From Nephrocerus scutellatus (lineage: Eukaryota; Arthropoda; Insecta; Diptera; Pipunculidae), in contig OX352763.1 of NCBI GenBank assembly GCA_947095585.1, forward strand, positions 102,155,908 to 102,219,907: DNA of 64,000 nucleotides, given 5' to 3'. The translations under genes were made by a program, and so were the position numbers. Positions 57,600-64,000 of the stretch are shown piece after piece. Within the stretch, counting starts at the first letter, position 1. Each line of letters starts with the position of its first letter. Below the pieces are notes generated by a model that was given only the letters and a program-made list of their open reading frames with translations, did not search any database and was not told the DNA's origin.

Positions 57600-58705
57600 T
57601 TATGTGTGAAACACTACATCATTTAAATGACCACGACGCGAATTGTTGCAAGCATCAATTCTTTTGGGGTAATTTTTGACCACTTTTTGACACATATTGG
57701 GCGGTATCTCAGCCATAACTTGACGAATATTGGTTTTTAAGTGCTCAAGAGTTAAAGGTTTATCTGCATAAACACGGTCTTTCGCGTAGCCCCACAAAAA
57801 AAAGTCAAGCGGTGTCAAATCGCATGATCTTGGTGGCCAGTTGATATCGCCACGACGAGAAATTACGCGGCCAGGAAATGTCTCTTGCAATAAAGCCATA
57901 TTCGCTCGAGTTGTGTGGCATGTGGCACCGCCTTGTTGAAACCACATATTTTCTAAGTCGTATTCTTCAATAGCAGGCAAAAAAATAGTCGGTTAGCATA
58001 TGACCATAAACCTCCGAATTGACGGTGACAGTCGTTCCATTGTCGTTTTCGAAGAAGGAAGGTCCAATCACACCTCCGGACCAAAGAGCGCACCAAGCAG
58101 TGACTTTTTGTGGATGTAATGGCCTCTCTTCAATTACTTGAGGATTCTCAGAACCCCAAATACGACAATTTTGTTTGTTAACATACCCACCGAGTGAGAA
58201 ATGTGCTTCGTCGCTGAAGAATATTTTGTTCGAAAAATCGCCGTCCACCGCCTGTTGTTCAAGCACCCATTCGACGTATCTACGACGTTGTGAATGGTCA
58301 GCTGGCTTCAGTTGTTGTCTGAGCTGGATTTTATATGGATGTAGGTGTAGATCCAAATGGTAGGTGTAGATCCAAATGCAAAATACGCCATAATGTGCCG
58401 TAAGACAGTCCTAATTCCTGAGAACGACGAGGAATCGACACATTCGGTTCTTCGGCAACACTTTCACTTACAGCAGCAATATTTTCAGTGGTACGAGCGA
58501 AACGATGATGCACAGGCCTTACAATATCTGTAACCGATCCAGTCTCTTCTAATTTCTTCACAATTTTGCCAATTGCTTGCGTATTTGGACGATTATTTAA
58601 ACCATAATCTCCTCTTAAAGCACGATATGTGGCTGTGGCAGAATCACAATTTTTGTAGTAGGTTTTTACAATTTTCAAGCGTTGTGCGATAGTTAAGCGA
58701 TCCAT
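57600..58705 (-). pseudogene. Mariner-family transposase with two frameshifts and a lost catalytic Asp
   Basis: Three consecutive frames make up the gene. 58705-58331 holds the N-terminal helix-turn-helix (MDRLTIAQRLKIVKTYYKN, RPNTQAIGKIVKKL). 58356-57967 holds the first catalytic Asp (NKIFFSDEAHFSLGGYVNKQ). 57980-57600 holds FQQGGATCHT and PPRSCDLTPLDFFLWGY. The first break is a 19-bp tandem duplication at 58341-58378; the second is at an A7 run near 57981. The second catalytic residue, Asp in the QQDGATCH motif of the copy at 61.6 kb, is Gly here. The gene is dead by at least three lesions. Confidence 0.9.
58341..58378. repeat. 19-bp tandem duplication inside the transposase
   Basis: GTAGGTGTAGATCCAAATG occurs twice without spacer (58341-58359 and 58360-58378). 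It shifts the frame and explains the overlap of the first two transposase frames. Confidence 0.95.
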
Positions 58706-59234
58706 TTTCGTAAATGTCAGACTTTCAACTGAAAAAAAAATTGTTTTAACAACTTAGCTTGACAGATGTCGAATTCCAGCCCTATACTTTTGAAACCGCG
58801 AAATGGATAACCCTTTATTACTATTCTCTTAGCTGGTAGCTGTTACTGCTTGCAAGTACTTTTTAAACTGTGAATTGGCTGAATTCCAAACAACAACTTA
58901 CTCCTGCGGCAAAACCCATACTATTTATAGTAAATCAAAAGCTTCACGATGGTCTTTTGGTCTTCTTGGTTCTGGTCTTTTCAACTGTTCTATTCGAACT
59001 CTGGCAAGTTCCTTTTTTACGACTCACCATACTCGCAAGTACATATGAGATATCTATCGTGAAACATCTAAAAATTACTTTTACATAACAAATACATTTA
59101 GGTACACCAATTCTTTGAAAAGCCTTAAATTTGCTACTTAGCCTAAAATCATTCACTGCATATATGCGTGTTCCATTATTGGGAATAAATGTTTATTCCA
59201 TTTATCGATGTCAACTATTTTCGTAACAATATAT

Positions 59235-59692
59235 TGTTACGAAAAGTAGTTAGTAGCGCACAATAGGCACAGATTAGAATTTAGAATTGCATACTGTAAG
59301 GCTGTAAGATTAGATTATTTTAAATAAAACAGACTATAAGTATTAATCATTATGTACTGGTCAAAAATGTAGGCAAACCGGTTTGTACTATTGGTCCGGT
59401 TTATGTATAGGTACGTGATTGCACATGTAGTTTATTTTTAGAAGATGACTCATTACATATGAGTATGGTTACTTGTAAATAAGGGAAGTTTCCACAATAT
59501 TCTGGTATTTTCTCGGTATTTCTCTGTTTTCTGGTCGAAGTAGTTCAGTTCTTATTTTGAATTCTACTAGAGTAGTTGAAGAGCTACCAGCTAAAAGAAT
59601 AGTAGTGAAATACAAGTATTGTTGCAATAAGTGTTTTTGTGTACTTAGAAAAGTAATCATCAGTGTAATTTGTGAACTTAAGTTATTTTTAA
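59235..59692 (+). mobile_element. Gypsy-type LTR fragment, 3'-truncated
   Basis: Starts TGTTACGAAAAGTAGTTAGT and shares GTAGGCAAACCGGTTTGTAC, TTTTTAGAAGATGACTCATT and GAGCTACCAGCTAAAAGAAT with the LTR at 62897. It ends at about 59690 where a CTCTATATTAA-family element begins, so the last ~100 bp of the LTR are missing. It lies head to head with the LTR at 57320-59228, six bp apart. Confidence 0.75.
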
Positions 59693-60490
59693 ATTCTCTA
59701 CGAGTATATTAACTTCGCGTGCCCGTGTGTTTGTTTGTCGTGGAATCTTGCGATCAATTTTTAACCCACTTCCCAAGGTCCGATTTTATTGTAATTTAGC
59801 ATACATGTGTATTTCCGGAGACAACACATTTAATTATATTTGAGGCCCCCCGGCTGCCATACAAATATTTTACAAAATTTTACTCGATTTTCATTCATGT
59901 CATTGGGCCCAAAATTTTTTTTAAAAAAATTAACCCGATTTTTTTTAAATTTTATATACGTGTGTATTTTTTTTTTCTCCGATGGACAACACTTTTTGCA
60001 AAAATTTTGGTGGCCGGGGTCGTGGGCCCCATAAAAATTTTTCAAAAAAATCAAAATTCTTCAAATTTTATACACCTCTGTATCTCCGATGGACAAAATT
60101 TTTTGTAAAGTTTTTGGAGTGAACGGACCCTGAGGCCCAAGGGGTGCTCACATAAATTTTTTAAAAATTAGCTCGATTTTCTTCAAATTTTTATCACATG
60201 TGTATCACTGATGGACATAACTTTTTGTAAATTTGTTGGAGTGATAGGGCAATGACACCCATGTGAAGTCTATGTAAATTTTTTAAAAATTAGCCCGATT
60301 TTCTTCAAATTTTAACACATACCCATCTCCTATTAGAGAATTAACATGAAAAATTTAAAATTTTTATGGGTTGTTTTATTTGGCCGATTTTCTTTATATT
60401 TTAAACAGATATGTATTTCCGATGGGCAAAACTTTCTGTAAAATTTTTGCAGTGAACGGGCCTGAGGGGGGCCCATACAAATTTTTTAAA
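59693..60490 (+). repeat. CTCTATATTAA-family element with ~120-bp tandem units
   Basis: The terminus carries a short insertion (TCTCTACGAGTATATTAACTTCG). It is followed by about six units with GTGTATCTCCGATGGACAAC-like, CTTTTTGTAAAGTTTTTGGA and GCCCGATTTTCTTCAAATTT-like blocks. Confidence 0.75.
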
Positions 60491-61535
60491 ATATTATTAC
60501 AGTATTATGTAAGTTCTCTTTAGCAACTTGTGTGTCCGCTGTGGTTAATTGTTATTTTACATTAAGCATGGACAACTACATGCAACTTACAAATTTTTAT
60601 ATCAACTCGCCTCTACTTTACTTCAGTTGTTTGAGAAGCTAGTAGTATTTGCTGTCTTCTATTAGCAACTTTACAAAAAATAAAAGGGACGCATATGGCG
60701 TAAAAAAAGCATTGAAAAATTCACTACAAAAGAAAATCTTCAAAATACATAAAAATACGTAGTTTTCATAAAAAAAGAGTGCGTGTAAATTTTACGCCCG
60801 GTTGAAATGAAACTTTTTTGACGTTGTGGCCAATATTACGATTAAAGATGAGATGAGGGAAAGATGAGAAATGACTTAGCTCCCAAAACTCCAAACGCTA
60901 TTGGTCAGATCCCAGAATTTCCATAGGAACAAATCTTATAGTTGCATATTAGTCCTACGTTCCAAGTTTCATATGAAGAAATGGCTTGGTTTCAAAAGTT
61001 CCAGACCCTATTGGCCAGATACCAGAATTTCCATAGGAGCTGTGGCCGTAGTAATATATGTATTTATATATATACAGTTATACTTGTAGTTATATACATA
61101 TATAGTTACATACATATTAAATACAACTACCTATAGAAAACGAGGAATAAAATTAACAAAAGTGAACAACAGAGTAATGTGTACAACAGAGTAATAACAG
61201 TGTAACGCTTGAAAATTGTAAAAAAGTTTCATTTAAAAAATTTCTTTCATTCTATTTATTTGTTTGTTTGATTATTTATTTTACATCAGAAACTACGGAA
61301 AATATTCGCTCACTCCAAAAACAATGCAAAAAATGTATCAGATTGTATGAACTTTATTTCCAACAAATGACTTTTTTTGTTAAATAAATAAAGTTTAATA
61401 TGGTATAGATATGAATAAGTAAACAAATCAAATTGTATAATTGAATTTACTTTAAACTATTGACATATATTCTTAAATTGAAGAAATATGGTATTTATGA
61501 TTCAAACGTATTAATACGTTTTACATAGAAAGATA
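60491..61535. other. No gene; 110-bp repeat units at 60880-61045
   Basis: Two inverted units of the family at 2355 and 32878 (CAGAATTTCCATAGGAACAA, TTAGTCCTACGTTCCAAGTT). A TATATATATAC-rich stretch lies at 61050-61110. The rest is AT-rich. Confidence 0.5.
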
Positions 61536-62839
61536 ACGGGTGTTCTTTTAAGAGGTTGCCGATTTTTTTTTTGAATAAAACACATATAAAATTATGAAAT
61601 GACCAAAATTTTTTTTTATTTGGTAGATAATTTTTTGGCATTTAACATTTAAACACAATTTCTGGCATATGGCTACCACGACTATTTTTCACAAATGTCA
61701 TTCTGGAGGTCCAATTTTCCAGCACTTTTTCAAGCATTTGAGGGCGTATGTCAGCAATGACACGTTGAATATTGGTTTCCAAAGCGTCAATCGATTGAGG
61801 TTTATCCACATAAACCAATGACTTCACGTATCCCCACAAAAAGTAATCGAGTGGCGTCAAATCGCACGAACGCGGAGGCCAATTCACCGGACCATTTCTC
61901 GAAATAATGTTGTCGTTGAAAGTTTCTTTCAATAAGTCGATTGTTTCACGTGCTGTATGGCAAGTGGCACCATCTTGTTGAAACCACATTTCATCCATAT
62001 CCATATCTTCAAGATTTGACAACAAAAACTCATTTAACATGGTTCTGTATCGATTTCCATTCACGGTAACGCGTCGTCCTTCCTCATTTTTAAAGAAATA
62101 TGGACCGATGATCCCACCAGCCCATAGACCGCACCAAACAGTACATTTATCAGGATGCATTGGTAATTCTTGAACGGCGTGTGGATTATCTTTGCTCCAA
62201 ATGCGACAATTTTGTTTGTTGACGTATCCATTTAACAAAAAATGCGCCTCATCACTGAAGAGAATTTTACGGTAAAAAAATGGATCTTCGTTCAATTGAT
62301 TTAACGACCAATCACTGAATTCACGGCGCAAACGATGGTCGCGTGGCTTTAATTCTTGCACCAATTGAATTTTGTATGGCACCAAACCCAAATCTTTACG
62401 TAAAATTTTCCATAAAGTCGATGGACAAAGTCCAATTTGCTGAGCACGACGACGAATCGATAAATTGTCGTTTTCTTCGACACTGGCCTCAACGACAGCA
62501 ATATTTTCTTCTGTACGAACTCTTCTCATTCTTGTCGGTGGCTTGGCATCCAAAAGAGTGAATGTAGACCGAAATTTGGTAATTACGTTCTTTATGGTGG
62601 TCTCTGACGGACGATTATGTGCACCATAAAATTCACGAAGTGCTCTATAAACATTTTTAATTGAACACTGATTTTGAAAATAAATTTCCACGATTTGAAA
62701 ACGTTGTTCTGGAGTTAACCTATTCATAATGATTTGCCAAACAATACTGAGTAGAAATGCCACTTTGAGCTGTCAAAACAACTGTCATAAAATAAAACGA
62801 CATCTATCGGAAAAACAAACCTCCTAAAAAAACACCCTT
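61536..62839 (-). mobile_element. IS630/mariner-family element with open transposase
   Basis: Imperfect TIRs (ACGGGTGTTCTTTTAAGAGG at 61536; AAGGGTGTTTTTTTAGGAGG read from 62839) are flanked by TA at 61534-61535 and 62840-62841. Length is 1304 bp, and the single gene occupies most of it. A similar element with different TIRs sits at 57495. Confidence 0.9.
61642..62727 (-). CDS. Mariner-superfamily transposase (uninterrupted)
   Basis: The protein has 361 residues when started at the internal Met that aligns with the start of the copy at 58705 (MNRLTPEQRFQIV vs MDRLTIAQRLKIV); an upstream in-frame Met would add 12 residues. The N-terminal helix-turn-helix DNA-binding part spans about 1-110. 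The catalytic residues seen are Asp159 (ILFSDEAHF), Asp252 (WFQQDGATCH) and Asp289 (PPRSCDLTPLDYFLWGY). There are 36 residues between the last two (41 if Asp294 were used). NKQNCRIW and TVWCGLWAGGIIGPYFF blocks are present. No stop or frameshift was seen, so it may be functional. It cuts and pastes the element at TA sites. It is not a host gene. Confidence 0.9.
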   Translation of the reverse strand: MNRLTPEQRFQIVEIYFQNQCSIKNVYRALREFYGAHNRPSETTIKNVITKFRSTFTLLDAKPPTRMRRVRTEENIAVVEASVEENDNLSIRRRAQQIGLCPSTLWKILRKDLGLVPYKIQLVQELKPRDHRLRREFSDWSLNQLNEDPFFYRKILFSDEAHFLLNGYVNKQNCRIWSKDNPHAVQELPMHPDKCTVWCGLWAGGIIGPYFFKNEEGRRVTVNGNRYRTMLNEFLLSNLEDMDMDEMWFQQDGATCHTARETIDLLKETFNDNIISRNGPVNWPPRSCDLTPLDYFLWGYVKSLVYVDKPQSIDALETNIQRVIADIRPQMLEKVLENWTSRMTFVKNSRGSHMPEIVFKC

Positions 62840-62896
62840 TATAAGTTAGCCACAACCATTTTCCATTTTGTCTAAATAGGTTAATGTCATTAGTAT

Positions 62897-63770
62897 TGTT
62901 ACGAAAAGTAATTAGTAGCGCAGATAATTGGGTTCAAATCCTAGATAAATCGCAATGTACAAGCTCGACCAAAAATAAGCACTAAAACTAGAATTAAAAA
63001 TAGCATCCTTTTAGGTGATACGACTTATTAGATTATTTGAAATTTAAAAGCATATAATAGAATTAGAATCCTAAGATAAATCGCAATGTAAATACTGCAA
63101 ACTTAAAATAAGCAAATGCTACGAAAAGTAGTCGGTAGTGCAGAAGATCCGAATCCTAGATAAATCGCAATGTACCAAAAAATTAGTACTAAAAATTAAA
63201 ACTAAGAAAATACTGCATACTGAAAATAAGCACTCTTATGTAGCATACTTTTAGGATGTAAGGCTTTAGATTATTTATAATTTGAAATGTAACCGCCTGC
63301 AAGTTTGAATCATTGTGTACTGGTCGAACAAGTAGTCAAACCGGTTTGTGCGGTTTTTTTTTATAGAAGAACTTGATTGAACATGATGTCTATTTTTAGA
63401 AGATGACTCATTACATATAAGTGTCGTTAGTTGTAAATAAGTGAATAAGGCTACAATTTTCTGGTCTTTTCTCGATATTTCTGTCTATAAGATTGAAAGT
63501 TTCTGGAAGCGTTTTAATGATTTCGCTTCTGAGGATTCATTAGATATTTGGAATTTAACCAGTCAAGTTGTAAAAGTTCTTACAAAGTGATAGAGCTACC
63601 ACCCAAAAGAATTATTGTAAAGTACAAGTATTATAAGTGCGTATAAAATTGTGAACTTGTGTTAATTTTACTGATTGTTTATTAAAGTTGGTTTTTTGTA
63701 AATTAATAAACTTGTGTTGTGTTTTATTTGCAAAATCCTTTACGAACTCGAAAGCCTGAATTTCGTAACA
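62897..63770 (+). mobile_element. Gypsy-type solo LTR, 874 bp
   Basis: Starts TGTTACGAAAAGTAATTAGT and ends CCTGAATTTCGTAACA, with TG...CA termini and a 4-bp target duplication GTAT (62893-62896 and 63771-63774). No internal region on either side, so it is a recombination-derived solo LTR. A block near 62915 (AGCGCAGATAA, then a TCCTAGATAAATCGCAATGTA block) recurs at 63119-63175, so the LTR contains a ~215-bp internal repeat. Confidence 0.85.
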
Positions 63771-64000
63771 GTATTAATTTGGAGTTAGCTTGAATTAATT
63801 TTATATGATTTATCATTATCTATTATATAAGTGTGTTTTAAAATAAAAGTAAAAGCCAAAAGTATAAAGTTTTGGATTGTCCAAGAACTAAATGTATATG
63901 ACAAGTTTATTTTGTAATCGACTATTTTTAATTAATAAAACCCACGACTTGATTTTACTTTTGACACTAAGTAGGCTTGTCTGGAATTGTTCTTTAGTTA

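Larger units (their letters stand above)
57495..58815 (-). mobile_element. IS630/mariner-family element (defective)
   Basis: TIRs of about 30 bp, AAGGGTTATCCATTT(T/C)GCGG continuing TTTCAAAAGTA, have a single mismatch and are flanked by TA (57493-57494, 58816-58817). The element is 1321 bp, full length for the family, with a single broken transposase gene. Confidence 0.9.
57320..59228 (-). mobile_element. Gypsy-type solo LTR (inverted), carrying a mariner-family insertion
   Basis: It begins TGTTACGAAATTAAGGCTTT and ends with TTTTCGTAACA, flanked on both sides by ATAT (57316-57319 and 59229-59232), a 4-bp target duplication. Read in reverse it matches the LTR at 62897-63770 (AGCTACCAGCTAAGAGAATA, CAAGTATTTTAAGTG, GTTGTGTTTTTATTTGCAAA, ATCCTTTACGAAC). 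Without the insert at 57495-58815 it is about 590 bp. No internal region, primer site or coding sequence follows, so it is a solo LTR. Confidence 0.8.

Noticed and set aside
62343..62561. 72-codon plus ORF inside the transposase
   Set aside because: Shadow of the minus-strand transposase gene.

Overview
The window looks like intergenic and intronic DNA of a higher fly. The transposon families suggest a tephritid-like dipteran with a TE-bloated genome, but that is inference, because no marker gene fixes the species. It is AT-rich, has almost no long ORFs, has fly-type CAA/GTT microsatellites and metazoan splice signals, and is packed with decayed RTE-, LOA- and jockey-like non-LTR elements, IS630/mariner elements, Helitron pieces, gypsy-type LTRs and tRNA-derived SINEs. 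No bacterial features, CRISPR arrays, rRNA genes or free-standing tRNA genes were seen.

Host gene. One host transcription unit can be supported, on the minus strand, running out of the window at the low-coordinate end. It has a first coding exon at 53402-53820 (139 codons), a 60-nt internal exon at 40651-40710 with good acceptor and donor sites, and a second, alternative first coding exon at 25896-26839 (314 codons). Both first exons end in phase 2, and the internal exon enters and leaves in phase 2, so all three pieces are mutually compatible. This suggests one gene with two promoters at least 27 kb apart and very large introns. The N-termini are Ser-rich, basic and low-complexity. I cannot name the gene; its conserved domains must lie beyond position 1.

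Layout. 1-5.4 kb: an inverted-repeat element, a Helitron scrap, short minisatellites and AT-rich DNA. 6-13 kb: RTE 3' pieces and a ~145-bp satellite array (9.48-10.33 kb). 13.4-18.5 kb: RTE and LOA fragments, nested and inverted. 19.5-25 kb: Helitron-repeat remnants, a jockey-like element lacking its RT core, more non-LTR scraps and a SINE. 25.9-27.6 kb: alternative first exon and its upstream region. 27.6-31 kb: LOA remnants and ~155-bp repeats. 32.4-37.4 kb: a foldback-like element, a mariner-like element with long TIRs, a SINE, a dispersed inverted-repeat pair and an RTE 3' end. 38.2-39.6 kb: CTCAAGACC-type minisatellite. 40.65 kb: the small exon. 41.4-44 kb: RTE and LOA debris. 46.5-48.6 kb: ~120-bp repeat array followed by a Helitron with Helitron-type termini. 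50.5-53.1 kb: SINE, Helitron remnant, LOA RT and repeats. 53.4-53.8 kb: distal first exon. 54.4-56.7 kb: a mariner relic split by an RTE. 57.3-63.8 kb: three gypsy-type LTRs, one carrying a dead mariner-family element, and a second mariner-family element whose transposase is still open (61.5-62.8 kb).

Most of the window therefore records nested transposition into the introns and upstream region of one host gene. The most useful leads are the two-promoter gene model, the open transposase, the Helitron with internal satellite repeats, and the foldback element.
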